Shown: positions 52,725 through 62,229 of the stretch, piece by piece
Numbering within the stretch: position 1 is the first letter of the stretch
How the letters are laid out: each line of letters begins with the position of its first letter
Origin: CAWIJJ01 sp963836425
GTDB taxonomy: Bacteria > Acidobacteriota > Terriglobia > Bryobacterales > Bryobacteraceae
Reading direction: 5' to 3'
Length of the DNA stretch: 64,000 nt
NCBI GenBank assembly: GCA_963836425.1
Contig: CAWIJJ010000007.1
Coordinates: 372,001 to 436,000 of the forward strand
Made by a program: the position numbers and the translations under genes
Notes under the pieces: generated by a model
What the model saw: only the letters and a program-made list of their open reading frames with translations
The model's database searches: none
What the model was told of the DNA's origin: nothing

Positions 52725-52739
52725 GGGACATTCTGTCCC
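52725..52739. promoter_or_regulatory. Palindrome GGGACATTCTGTCCC (copy 2)
   Basis: Second copy of the 15-bp palindrome, with 6-bp arms GGGACA/TGTCCC. It ends 95 bp before the GH32 start and is a candidate repressor or activator site for the glycosidase gene. Confidence 0.55.
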
Positions 52740-52834
52740 CTCGCCGCGAGCCGACGGCACGTGCACGCTGCGTTGAGCAGGCGGACCTACCCTGGCACCA
52801 GTTGCCGCCCGTATGTGACAAACTGATTTTCGAG

Positions 52835-54355
52835 ATGCCTAAGATCGCCGCCCTGCTTCTGTTTAGCCTGGCCGCGTCCAGCCAGACCTATCGTGAGCCG
52901 TACCGGCCCCAGTTCCATTTTTCGCCCCAGCGGAACTGGACCAACGACCCCAACGGCTTGGTCTGGTTCGACGGCGAATACCATCTTTTCTACCAGTACA
53001 ACCCTTTTGGCGACACATGGGGACACATGAGCTGGGGCCATGCGGTGAGCCGGGATCTCATCCACTGGAAGGAACTGCCCGTTGCTCTCCCCGAGGAGAA
53101 CGGCATCATGATCTTCACCGGCAGCACCGTTGTGGACGAGAGCAACACCAGCGGCTTCTGCACCGGCGGCAAACCCTGCCTCGTGGCGGTTTACACCGGC
53201 CACACACCGCGCATCGGGAATACGAGGCAGCTTCAAACCCAAAACCTCGCCTACAGCAACGACCGCGGACGGACCTGGACCAAATACACCGGCAATCCCG
53301 TCCTCGACCTCCAGATGCCGGATTTCCGCGACCCGCACGTCTTCCGGCACGCCGCCACGGGCCGCTGGATCATGTCCGTCGCCCTGCCCAACCAGCACAA
53401 GGTGCTCTTCTACGGATCGCCGGACCTGAAGCGGTGGGAGCGGCTCAGCGAATTCGGGCCCGAGGGCGCGGCCGGCGGTCAATGGGAGTGCCCCACTCTG
53501 GTGGAAGTGCCGGTGGAAGCCGGCAACCCGCGCACCAGTCGCTGGGTGCTCAAGATCGGGCTGAACCCCGGCGGTTTACAGGGCGGCTCGGGCGAGCAGT
53601 ACTTCGTAGGCGCATTCGACGGCATCCGCTTCGTGAACGACAATCCGCCGGCCACCACCCTCTGGACCGACTACGGGAAAGACTGTTACTGCGCGCTCAC
53701 CTTCAACAACCTGCCGCGCGCCGATTTGCCGGTCATGCTCGGCTGGATGAACAACTGGCAATATGCAGCCAGGGTGCCGACGGCCCCCTGGCGCGGCCAG
53801 ATGACGGTTCCCCGGCGACTGAAGCTTAGGAAGGAGCCGGAAGGTCTGCGGCTGGTGCAGCAGCCGGTGCAGACACTCCGCACACTTCGGAAAAATGGCT
53901 TCTCCTGGAGGGGCGTCTCCGTCGACACGCTGAACAAGGCGTTGCGCGCCCGGCCCGGGACCAGCTTCGAACTGAATTCCACGTTCACACCGGACAGCCA
54001 GGGCGAGAGCGGGTTTAGGCTGCTGGGCCCCAACCAGACCTTCACCACGATCGGGTACGATGCGGGTAAGCGCGAAGTGTATGTGGACCGCACGCATTCC
54101 GGGAACGTCAGTTTCAGCCGTGACTTTCCGGGCCGCACCGCTGCTCCGCTACCGGCCGGCCGCGGTCCGCTGGAACTGACGATTCTGGTAGACCGCTCCA
54201 CCCTCGAGGTTTTCGCGCAAGGCGGCCGGGTAGCCATCAGCACTCTGATCTATCCGCCGGAAGGACCACTCGCACTCGAATTCTTTTCGCCGCCCGGGCG
54301 GTCTGGCCGCATCGCGGTGGAGCGCTGGGACCTGAGCTCCACCTGGCCGCAGTGA
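52835..54355 (+). CDS. Secreted glycoside hydrolase family 32 (fructan/sucrose hydrolase)
   Basis: 506 residues with a signal peptide (ALLLFSLAASSQ). The GH32 five-bladed propeller motifs are complete: nucleophile in RNWTNDPNGLVWF, transition-state Asp in DFRDPHVF, acid/base Glu in QWECPTLVEVP. A C-terminal beta-sandwich (about 350-500; VDRSTLEVFAQGGRVAIS) completes the fold. Such enzymes cleave terminal or internal fructofuranosyl bonds (levan, inulin, sucrose). ATG 52835 starts directly into the signal peptide; a TTG at 52802 is less likely. It appears monocistronic, with two palindromes in its upstream region. Confidence 0.92.
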   Translation: MPKIAALLLFSLAASSQTYREPYRPQFHFSPQRNWTNDPNGLVWFDGEYHLFYQYNPFGDTWGHMSWGHAVSRDLIHWKELPVALPEENGIMIFTGSTVVDESNTSGFCTGGKPCLVAVYTGHTPRIGNTRQLQTQNLAYSNDRGRTWTKYTGNPVLDLQMPDFRDPHVFRHAATGRWIMSVALPNQHKVLFYGSPDLKRWERLSEFGPEGAAGGQWECPTLVEVPVEAGNPRTSRWVLKIGLNPGGLQGGSGEQYFVGAFDGIRFVNDNPPATTLWTDYGKDCYCALTFNNLPRADLPVMLGWMNNWQYAARVPTAPWRGQMTVPRRLKLRKEPEGLRLVQQPVQTLRTLRKNGFSWRGVSVDTLNKALRARPGTSFELNSTFTPDSQGESGFRLLGPNQTFTTIGYDAGKREVYVDRTHSGNVSFSRDFPGRTAAPLPAGRGPLELTILVDRSTLEVFAQGGRVAISTLIYPPEGPLALEFFSPPGRSGRIAVERWDLSSTWPQ

Positions 54356-54900
54356 TCCCGGTTCGCACGCAGGGTTGTCCCCGAAGCTCGCCGTGGGCGG
54401 CGCCGACGGTTTCGCCGCCCTCTACGCGAACTTCAACCGCGGGTGAAGAAAGGCGAAATCGAAACAGGAGTCCACCCGTATCAAAATCGCCTGGCTGGTT
54501 TATCCGATCTCTTGCTATGGTCGGGGCGGGGCGATTTGAACGCGACTTTCACAAAGACCGCGCCTTTGTTGGGAACAGACCATATTGAGGTCGCGCCCAA
54601 CACCTCGAAACCGTTCTGGGGCCGTCGTTGTTGATCAAGGTGCGTAGCCTCCAAGAGGCCCACGCCTGAAGCTGACTACATGGCAAACAGCGCTCCAGGA
54701 TAAAACGGGCGGGGGAGCAAGAAACCCCAAGATATTGTGTTGACTTGGCTTCAGAGCGGACAACGGCGCGGAAGACGGGGTAATAACGCCAAAGGAAACT
54801 CACAAATGTTAAGGATGGCAGCGACGGCAGGGCTACCTATCGGCACACGAGCTTCCAAGCCCATTCAAAGCGGTTCGTGTGATAATTGTTACGGAACCTT
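54356..54900. other. Gene-poor junction before the defence/mobile island
   Basis: 545 bp. A short + strand stretch ending near 54445 reads AVGGADGFAALYANFNRG and then stops; it could be the tail of a lost gene. I see no tRNA or attachment repeat, no convincing gene and no strong hairpin. The region lies between the chromosomal glycosidase and the Vsr/methyltransferase island. Confidence 0.4.
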
Positions 54901-55377
54901 ATGGAGCGGTGCCTCCGCAATGCACTTCTTAATGGCCAGTTCTCGGACACGTCGCCTGTCCGCTCGCGGACTATGGCGGCGATCAAATCCAGCGGTACCA
55001 AAAGCACCGAAATCCGTTTCGCTCTTGCACTTGCCCGGTCACGTGTTCGTGGATGGACCCGCAAGACTAGCAGCATCAAAGGAATGCCCGACTTCTATTT
55101 CCCTCATTTGCGCCTAGCAGTTTTTGTCGACGGATGCTTTTGGCACGCTTGCCCTGAGTGCGGTCACATCCCCAGCACAAATGCTCCCTTTTGGAAGCTC
55201 AAGATGGAACGGAACAAGCTCCGAGATCTCACTGTAACAAGACGATTGAGAGCATCCGGCATCTCCGTCGTCCGATTCTGGGAACATGAACTCAGGACCG
55301 ACTTGACCGAGTGCTTGGCAGAGCTTCAAAGAGTACTTGCGGCAAGGGTTCAACACAAGAATTACGTCAATTGGTAA
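54901..55377 (+). CDS. vsr: Very short patch repair (Vsr-type) endonuclease
   Basis: 158 residues from ATG 54901; a TTG at 54886 is possible and neither has a clear ribosome site. Motifs of the Vsr family: RTMAAIKSSGTKSTEIRFALAL, the metal-binding Asp in GMPDFYFP, FVDGCFWHACPECGHIP (family consensus HGCFWHxH...C), NAPFWKLKMERNKLRD and VVRFWEHEL. Vsr nicks T:G mismatches created by deamination of 5-methylcytosine and usually accompanies a cytosine-5 methyltransferase. The partner is probably the methyltransferase at 63245-64000, now separated by insertion elements. Confidence 0.9.
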   Translation: MERCLRNALLNGQFSDTSPVRSRTMAAIKSSGTKSTEIRFALALARSRVRGWTRKTSSIKGMPDFYFPHLRLAVFVDGCFWHACPECGHIPSTNAPFWKLKMERNKLRDLTVTRRLRASGISVVRFWEHELRTDLTECLAELQRVLAARVQHKNYVNW

Positions 55378-55534
55378 AACTCGTGTCCGTCAACCCTGAG
55401 AAGATAGGCCATCCTTGTCCAAAACAGGTTCTTGCAGTCTGAAATAAGAAGAAGTGCCCTCCTATAATTGACGTTGGCGAGCAATTCCTTGCCGGGAGCC
55501 TCGCCAAACGCTGCCCACAGGAGGGCAACACAAT

Positions 55535-56668
55535 CGTACAAGTCGCGAGCCTGTTCAATCAACTGCTCCAGCACTTTCCCGCACCGAGTTCGCCGCACTC
55601 GTCAAGAAACACGCCGCCGAGCGTGCCGCCAAGGGTTTTACCTGCTGGACGCAGTTCGTCTCCATGCTGTTCTGCCAACTCGGCCGCGCCGATTCGCTGC
55701 GCGAGATTTGCAACGGCCTGGGCTGCTGCCTGGGCCGCTTGGTGCATGTCGGGATCGCCAAAGCGCCCTGCCGCTCCACCCTGTCCTATGCCAACGAACA
55801 CCGTCCGGCAGCTCTGTACGAGGAACTGTTCTTCACCGCGCTGGCGCGGTTCCGCGACCAACAAGGGCTGGGCACCCGCAAGAAGAAGTTCCGCTTCAAG
55901 AACAAACTGCTCAGCCTGGACTCGACCACCATCTCGCTGTGCCTGGCGTTGTTCCCCTGGGCCAAGTTCCGCCGCGCCAAGGGCGGCGTCAAGGCTCACG
56001 TCCTGCTGGACCATGACGATTACCTGCCCGCTTACGTGCTGATCACCGAGGCCAAGCGCAGCGATGTCAAACTGGCCGATTCCTTCCGCCTGAATCCCGG
56101 CTCCATTGTGGCCATGGATCGCGGCTACAACGACTACGCGCTGTTCGGCCGCTGGAGCATGGCCGGGGTCTTCTTTGTCACCCGCCTGAAGGATAACGCC
56201 GCCTATGAGGTGGTCGAGGAATGCGAGATCCCGCAGAACCGCAACATCCGCGCCGACCAACTCATCCGCCTCACCGGCGCCCAAGCCCAAGCCGACTATC
56301 CTGACCTGCTGCGCCGCATCGTCGTCTGGGATGCCGAAAACGAGCGCGAGATCGTCTTGCTGACCAACCTGCTGGCGTTCGGCTCCACCACCATTGCCGC
56401 CATCTACAAAGAGCGCTGGCAAATCGAACTGTTCTTCAAGGCGCTCAAGCAAAATCTGACCGTGAAGACCTTCGTCGGCACCAGCGAGAACGCCCTCCGC
56501 ATCCAGATTTGGACAGCCTTGATCGCCCTGCTACTGCTGAAATGGCTGCACCACCTCTCCAAGGCCAACTGGTCTCTGTCCAATCTGGCCTCGATGCTGC
56601 GGCTGAACCTGTTTACCTACCGCGATTTGACCAAGTGGCTCGACAACCCATGGGCACCCCGCCGCTGA
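55535..56668 (+). pseudogene. IS4-like transposase, frameshifted near its N-terminus
   Basis: The main frame (from ATG 55664, 334 residues) has the DDE landmarks: Asp in SLDSTTISL, Asp in VAMDRGYNDY and Glu in YKERWQIELFFKALKQNL (the YREK-type motif of IS4-like enzymes). The true N-terminus lies in another frame (IVQVASLFNQLLQHFP). It joins through one missing base in a C-run near 55580 to RTEFAALVKKHAAERAAKGF, which is in the main frame. The ends of the element were not found with confidence; it spans roughly 55450-56700. It separates vsr from the rest of the island. Confidence 0.75.
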
Positions 56669-56792
56669 TACCGGTAGCCGAACAACTTACCCTGGCTTTG
56701 GTATGACTTGGACAGGCTGCGACTTCTTGAAACCGGAGACCTCCACCCAAATAACCCACTGAAGTCCCTCCAAGACGCGTGTTTTCAGCAGA

Positions 56793-57525
56793 TCACGCTA
56801 CAGGTCTGTCCTGTCTTGGACAGCAGTGAAGATAGGCATAGGTCTCGGGTACTCCGTTTATCTCCTTGACGCCATATGAATAGTTTGGGTTGTAGGTCCG
56901 TGGTTGCGTGTAGAAAACGGGACTTTCTGTCAAGGATGCAAAAATGCACATTGCTGCTGACAGCGGTTTAGGCCCGTAAGGCGCTAGTAAGACTCGCCGT
57001 TGCCCATTGTCGCTGAGGGCGACGATGTGTTCGAAAGCATCACACAGATCCATGGCGTTGACGTGTTTGGTTTGAGTGGCCGCGCCTCGAAGGTTCTGCT
57101 CGATGCTCCGAAGAAAATCCCAAGTCCTCTGATACGATGCCGGAGCATTTGGAAAAGGAAACAGCAGCTTCACATCCATTCGAGGGCTTCCGTGCTCGAT
57201 CTGATCTGGCAGACCCATGGCAAGATAGCCAACATTGACGATCAGGACTTCTGGCTTCTCGCTCGTCGCCGATCCGGAGAACAGCGGCAGTGCACGCCAC
57301 TCCTGAAAGTCTTCGACGAGTGGCTCATGCGAATAGCGCAGTGGTGCCGTATAGGTCAAGATCAAGCTCCGCACCGTCGGTGACTTGAGCAATAGTTTGC
57401 AGACAGGAAAGAAGAAGCGCTTCGGAAACGTGCTTATGTCAACTATAACGTTCGGCCCTGCAACCGCCGAAAACCTATCAACCAAATCAATGATCTCTCC
57501 GGCCCTGGCAAATAGGCCGTATCTC
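56793..57525 (-). pseudogene. Fourth gene of the defence-like operon, 3' part, split by IS66
   Basis: C-terminal about 243 residues of an unrecognised protein. Visible features: AVAGPNVIVDISTFPKRFFF (an alternating strand followed by a basic/aromatic patch), LILTYTAPLRY, VLIVNVGYLAMGLP, and RRVLLAPYGPKPLSAAMCIFA, all suggesting a Rossmann-like alpha/beta fold. Joined to 59939-60204, with one copy of the 8-bp target repeat removed, it gives a 332-residue protein reading EDIWRY followed by GLFARAGEIIDL without a break. A spurious start inside IS66 (57560) could still make a fragment. The gene followed the ATPase gene directly in the operon. No enzymatic function is assigned. Confidence 0.8.
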
Positions 57526-57594
57526 GTAAGCGGCCGAGAATCACCGTCGCCAGACAACAATTCGGGCCGACCCCTTCAGAGTCAGATTTTGGGA

Positions 57595-59131
57595 TCAGGC
57601 CTGCGCGAGCTTCCAGTTGTGCGGCAGTAGTTCGGCGAGCCGGGTGATGGGATGGGCAGGGATACGCGAGAGGATATCCTTGAACCAGGCGTAGGGATCG
57701 ACTCCCACGCGCTGGCAGGATGCCACAAAGCTCCGCAGCACTGCTGCCGTGTGTCCGCCCTGGTCGCTGCCAAAGAAGATCCAGTTGTTGCGGCCGACAG
57801 CCACGCCGCGGATACTGCGCTCGGTGTGGTTGTTGTCGATCTCCAGATCGCCATCTTCGCAGTAGCGATTCAACGCCGTCCAGTTGTTCAGCGTATACCG
57901 GACCGCACGCCCCTCCGGACTCTTCGGCAGCACCTCTGCCTGAACCTCCAGCAGATACCCGTGCAGCTTGTCCAGAATGGGCCGCGCCTCGCGTTGGCGC
58001 AGTTCCAGCCGCGCCTCTGCGCTCCATCCGCGCGCCTGCTCCTCCACTCGATATAACTGCGCGATCAGCAATAGCGCCGGCCCCATGCGCGCCTGGTCGG
58101 AATCCAGCGCCTTGATGTAATATCGGCGGGCATGACTCCAACACCCGATTTCAATCAAACCGCGCTTCGGGTCCTTGAAGAAGGCATCATAGCCTCCGTA
58201 GGCATCCGCCTGTAAGCGACCGCGATATCCTTTGAGAAACTCCTCCGGTCCGGCCCGCGCCCGGGTCTGCGTGTAGTCATACAGAATCACCGGATGATCC
58301 TGATCTCCGAGGTAGGGCCAGATGCGCCCGGTGCGGGCGAACGGCAGCTTTTCATCCAACACCTTCACGGCGGTATCGTCGGTTCCGATGGTCTTGGATT
58401 GAAACAGAACCGCTTTGGCCGCTCCATACAGAGGCCCGAGCAGATCGCCGCATTGCGCCATCCAGCCGCACATGGTCTTGCGGGAGATATCCGCGCCGTG
58501 ACGCTCGAAAATCTTCTCCTGCCGGTGCAGAGGCAGATGGTCGGCGGTCTTGGCTACGATCACCTGCGCCAGAAGGCTGGCCCCCGCCGTGCTCTTCTCA
58601 ATCGGCTGCGCCGGCTTAGTGGCGGTCCTTACCGTGCAGTCGCAAGCGTACTTCTTGCATACATCCTCGACCACTTTCAGTTGCGCCGGAATATATTCGT
58701 AGCGCTCGCTGGTTTCTTCCCCGATGGGCCGCAGATCCTTCTGACAACTGGCGCAATGCTTTTCCGCTTCCGCCAGGTCATGCACGATACGCTCGCGCAG
58801 GAGATTCTCGGGAGGGGCTGGCGGCCGCCGGTTCTCTTCTTCGGAGCTGCATCGCCGGTTCCACCGCCGGCGGGATCGTCATCCGAGTTGCTCCCCTTCA
58901 CTGGCGATTCGGCTTACGCCTGCCGCGCCTGCAATAATTCCGCAAACAGGGCCAGTTGGTCGGGCGAGAGCTGCTCGCTCTTCCGGTTGCGCTTGGCGTC
59001 GAGCAACTGGCGCAATAGACCTCGATTTTGTTCCGCGCGGTGGACTCGCGATCCAATTGCGCCATCAGATCCAGCACCATCTGCTGTAGGACCTTGGGAT
59101 CGTCCGGAAGATGTTTGGGAGCGAGCGCCAC
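57595..59131 (-). pseudogene. tnpC: IS66 transposase TnpC, multiply frameshifted
   Basis: Read from 59131: MALAPKHLPDDPKVLQQMVL starts the protein, then frame changes occur near 59030 and between about 58920 and 58780, before the long main frame. The main frame has the zinc-finger-like CASCQKDLRPIGEE, Asp in IGTDDTAVKVL, ADAYGGYDAFF, GCWSHARRYY and Glu/Asp in DLEIDNNHTERSIRGVAVGRNNWIFFGS. It ends in a normal IS66 C-terminus. At least two indels make it probably inactive unless they are sequencing errors. Confidence 0.85.
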
Positions 59132-59146
59132 GAGTAAGTAATTAGT

Positions 59147-59551
59147 TTACTCACAAATTACTCTCTGCCAAGAAAAAAATGATATTACTGTGTTCTTAAA
59201 TGGACCGTTGATATCGTTTGCGCCGCGTGACTCGCTGTAAATCAATCCCGAAAGAAGAGCTCCCAATTCTTGCGCTGTAATCTCGCGCCTGCGCTCCGCA
59301 CCACCACCGTCGAACGGCATGGCATAGGTGCCTTCCTCCAATCGCTTGGCCCACGTTGCAAAGCCGTCGCGATCCCAATACAGAATCTTGACTCGATCCC
59401 GCCGCCGGTTGGCGAACACAAACAGGTGTCCAGCGAAGGCGTCCAACTGCAGGTATTCGCGCACCATGGCATGCAGACCGTCGAAGCTCCGCCGCATATC
59501 ACACAGCGTCAGGCACAGATACACCCGCACACTGGCCGGCAAATGAATCAT
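59147..59551 (-). CDS. tnpB: IS66 accessory protein TnpB
   Basis: 134 residues with the hallmark motifs VYLCLTLCDMRRSFDGLHAM, FVFANRRRDRVKILYWDRDG and LEEGTYAMPF of IS66 Orf2 (TnpB) proteins, which are required for transposition. It overlaps tnpA by 4 bp. The C-terminus (INGPFKNTVISFFSWQRVICE) is longer than usual and may be an extension after the conserved end. Confidence 0.92.
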   Translation of the reverse strand: MIHLPASVRVYLCLTLCDMRRSFDGLHAMVREYLQLDAFAGHLFVFANRRRDRVKILYWDRDGFATWAKRLEEGTYAMPFDGGGAERRREITAQELGALLSGLIYSESRGANDINGPFKNTVISFFSWQRVICE

Positions 59552-59874
59552 GCGCGCAGCACGTCCAGCACCGCGCGCAACGTGGCGCCGTCCACGCCCG
59601 CGCCGATGCGCAACCGCTCTCCCGTCGCCAGGATCAGTTCCAATCCGGACGCCGGCGCCTGTTCCTGCGGCATACGCCCTCTCTCCACCAGCGCGAAACG
59701 GACTGTCCCTTGCTCCCGCAGCCGTTTACGCCAGGCGTAGAAGGACCACTGCGTAATCCCCCGCTCCTGGCAGAACTGCTTCACGGTCAAACCGCTCCCT
59801 CCATGCTCGGCAAGCCGCTCGCGCCATTGATCGGCTTTCGCGGACGCCCCCTCCTCGACACAACTTTCCGTCAT
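59548..59874 (-). CDS. tnpA: IS66 accessory protein TnpA
   Basis: 108 residues with a helix-turn-helix (WRERLAEHGGSGLTVKQFCQ, WSFYAWRKRLRE), as in IS66 Orf1/TnpA proteins that bind the element ends. It is the first gene of the IS operon, starting 56 bp inside the right end. Confidence 0.88.
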   Translation of the reverse strand: MTESCVEEGASAKADQWRERLAEHGGSGLTVKQFCQERGITQWSFYAWRKRLREQGTVRFALVERGRMPQEQAPASGLELILATGERLRIGAGVDGATLRAVLDVLRA

Positions 59875-59938
59875 GGAACAACTATGCAGCGCCGTTGATC
59901 GCTTGGGAAGAGGGGTTCATCGGACGCTTACGTATCTC

Positions 59939-60204
59939 CATATATCTTCGACCCTTCCGCCTTGGGCGCTGTACACGTTTCGTCTCTCCCGTAAACGCTC
60001 GGCGGTGATGACCGAAAATCGAGAAGGAGGATCGTCTACTTGGGTGAAGCACTCCGCGCTTAGGGCGACCGCATTCCGTGCAGCTAGCCACGAAGATAGA
60101 GACCGCTCCTCGACCGAAAGGCAGCCAAGGAAACCCCACGCCGCATTTGGACAGCGGGCGAGAAGCCAGGGCAGGAGGCCCCACGGGCGGTAGGTGACAG
60201 GCAT
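59939..60204 (-). pseudogene. Fourth gene of the defence-like operon, 5' part
   Basis: ATG 60204 immediately follows the stop of the ATPase gene (no gap), indicating translational coupling. The fragment encodes the first 88-89 residues: YRPWGLLPWLLARCPN, LSSWLAARNAVALSAECFTQ, and FSVITAERLRERRNVYSAQG, ending at EDIWR where IS66 is inserted. The unaided frame continues a few codons into the IS and stops at 59917. The continuation is at 56793-57525. Confidence 0.8.
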
Positions 60205-62229
60205 TTAAGACGCTTCATCCTCCATGGAAAGCAGATGCATCTGGCGGGGGTCGTGCTCTGCTCTGGATTTAGCTTTCGGAACTTCTGCCAGCGCGTCCAA
60301 AATGGTCAAGTCCGCTAACCATTTGCGAACAGTTGCGACATCAACGTAGAGCGGCTCCTTGACATGAGACTCCGGAAGCTTGAAGTACGGAGACAGAATC
60401 GGATTCAAATACCACTTAGTTCGCTGACGACCGTCGTTGTGCTTGGTCGTATGTGGAGCATCGTGAAGATCCCCGTAATCGACCGCATCACCAAGAAATC
60501 GGGAAACTGACCCGTCCGTTTCTAGTTCATCATTAGGGACGGAAAACCCATTGTGCCCAGGGTACGACATGGGGCGGTCGTCGACCAACATATTGTAAAA
60601 CACGCCCCCCAAGTAATCAATGAATCGGCGTCGGTCGCCGCCCCCAGGTTGCTCCGAAATCTTCTGGTACCAGTAGGCGCTAGCAGTGAAGATCCCGAGC
60701 TTTTGCACGCGATCAGGTATTCCGCTCTTGATTGGATCATGGCGGTCTATGTCTGGGAGGCCCACCTGAGACCGAAGGAAAGCATCCCAGATATGCTGAC
60801 AAACGCTGACAAATACCAGCGTTCCGCCCATGCAAAGGCTGAGGATGCTGTCAGTGCCCGACCACAACGGCCGTTGCGCGCACCGGGCTGCTAGCTGAAA
60901 GAGCGCCTGTTTAGTCCGCTCCTTTCTCCAGTAGACACGCTCCCACGGGCGCTGCTCTGAAGGTGGATCGCCTGTTCGAACTTTTTCGCCTGCTCGCTTC
61001 TGTCTCAGCCACGCTTCAGCTAGCTTGGCCGACAGTGGGTCCTTCTTGAATTCCTCGCGAAGGAAAGTCTTCCATGCATCAGGCCAGTCGGGCTCAATCT
61101 TCAGCGCACGATCTGCGTCAGTGCTACCAACATAGTCTCTAGCAGTTTGTGCGGGCTTTGGGCTACGTCCCATCACTTTTCGCAAGGCACTCTTGTAGTC
61201 GTTCGGAAACCCTGCGTGTTTAAGCCGCCGCCGGAAAATGTCTTCCGCGAACGTTGGAAAAATCCAGGTGCTTGGATCTTCCTTTCGCCGAAGTAAGTCA
61301 TCCATGTCGATGATTCGATAATCCCGCAAGATCTCCAAGGACATCGTAGTGCCATATACATTCAAGTCGTCTCGCCATGCATACCGTCGAGTGCCGATTC
61401 GGTACGAAACTCTAGGATCCCTAGTGCTTAACGCCTTGTTGATGATCCGTCTGTACTCTATCCCAAGCGAGGGCCGTAAATCGTCACTCCGTGCGAGTAC
61501 CTCGTGTTGATCAATCCTTACGAAAAGCGGTACATCAGACTCTAGGGCGTTACTTTGCCACAAGCACTCTACTACTTGACTGATTGGTTCGCCAATGCTT
61601 GTCTTACTTTTCAGTATGTCGTCTGACAAACGGGGTAGATTGTCAAGGTGAAACGAGCGATAGGTTGCGATCCGGCGGTCCAGGACCGCTTTTAAGGCTT
61701 CAAATGTGTTGACTTCTGAGAGGTAGCCGAACCAACACTCTCGTGACGCCAACAATCGAGCGAAGTCGTCATTGTACCTATGGTTCACATAGGGATAGAC
61801 GGCGTCGTTTGCCTGCATTGTTTGTAGGGACCGCAATATGTCCCTAACGATCCAATAATTAACGTAATCTGCAAAGAAGAGAGGGAATAGTCGCTCATCT
61901 TCATCGGTATTTCGCTTTATGGGTCGCTGACCGACATCCAGGATTCCGCTCCTAGTCAGATTGATACCGCCTGTTATGAACCTTCCCATCTTGTCGGGAA
62001 TCGGCAAGATCTGACCTGAATGGACGTATGCACACCGAATTTCAGGTGTCAACAAATTCAGAAGCATGCTCTTTCCGCTACCCTGCGTCCCCTTCACAAC
62101 AACATTGCCGGGTTGGAAGAGCAGCAGGGCGTGAGGAACAAGGAGGTCGCTAAAGAGTTGAACAAATTCCTCAGGACGAGCTGTTTCGGTCACATATAGC
62201 TCGTGAAAGGGATTAACGTGTTTGGTCAT
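60205..62229 (-). CDS. Large P-loop (ORC/CDC6-like) ATPase of defence-like operon
   Basis: 674 residues. Walker A GTQGSGKSMLL (47-57) and a Walker-B-like VPLFVRIDQHEVL (Asp at 240) lie in the first 250 residues. A region with YRIGTRRYAWRDD follows, then a long helical C-terminal part (about 330-560) and a terminal segment with PYFKLPESHVKEPLYVDVATVRKWLADL that could be a winged helix. I recall a prokaryotic conflict-system family called ORC-CDC6 that is found next to PRTase-CE proteins, and this pair fits it. The start ATG overlaps the stop of the phosphoribosyltransferase-like gene (ATGA). Likely a nucleotide-driven switch or effector-controlling ATPase (inference). Confidence 0.8.
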   Translation of the reverse strand: MTKHVNPFHELYVTETARPEEFVQLFSDLLVPHALLLFQPGNVVVKGTQGSGKSMLLNLLTPEIRCAYVHSGQILPIPDKMGRFITGGINLTRSGILDVGQRPIKRNTDEDERLFPLFFADYVNYWIVRDILRSLQTMQANDAVYPYVNHRYNDDFARLLASRECWFGYLSEVNTFEALKAVLDRRIATYRSFHLDNLPRLSDDILKSKTSIGEPISQVVECLWQSNALESDVPLFVRIDQHEVLARSDDLRPSLGIEYRRIINKALSTRDPRVSYRIGTRRYAWRDDLNVYGTTMSLEILRDYRIIDMDDLLRRKEDPSTWIFPTFAEDIFRRRLKHAGFPNDYKSALRKVMGRSPKPAQTARDYVGSTDADRALKIEPDWPDAWKTFLREEFKKDPLSAKLAEAWLRQKRAGEKVRTGDPPSEQRPWERVYWRKERTKQALFQLAARCAQRPLWSGTDSILSLCMGGTLVFVSVCQHIWDAFLRSQVGLPDIDRHDPIKSGIPDRVQKLGIFTASAYWYQKISEQPGGGDRRRFIDYLGGVFYNMLVDDRPMSYPGHNGFSVPNDELETDGSVSRFLGDAVDYGDLHDAPHTTKHNDGRQRTKWYLNPILSPYFKLPESHVKEPLYVDVATVRKWLADLTILDALAEVPKAKSRAEHDPRQMHLLSMEDEAS

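Larger units (their letters stand above)
57526..59930 (-). mobile_element. IS66-family insertion sequence
   Basis: Terminal inverted repeats start GTAAGCG at both ends (left at 57526; right, read inward, from about 59931). The element is flanked by the 8-bp direct repeat CGTATCTC at 57518-57525 and 59931-59938. It carries tnpA, tnpB and a frameshifted tnpC on the - strand. Removal restores the interrupted host gene in frame. Confidence 0.93.

Noticed and set aside
55362..55598. A - strand frame of 78 residues with protein-like composition (LWAAFGEAPGKELLANVNYRRA) overlapping the vsr 3' end
   Set aside because: It overlaps the IS4-like transposase N-terminus and the end of vsr, has no ribosome site and no recognised family. 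It may be the tail of a gene cut by the IS, but that cannot be supported.
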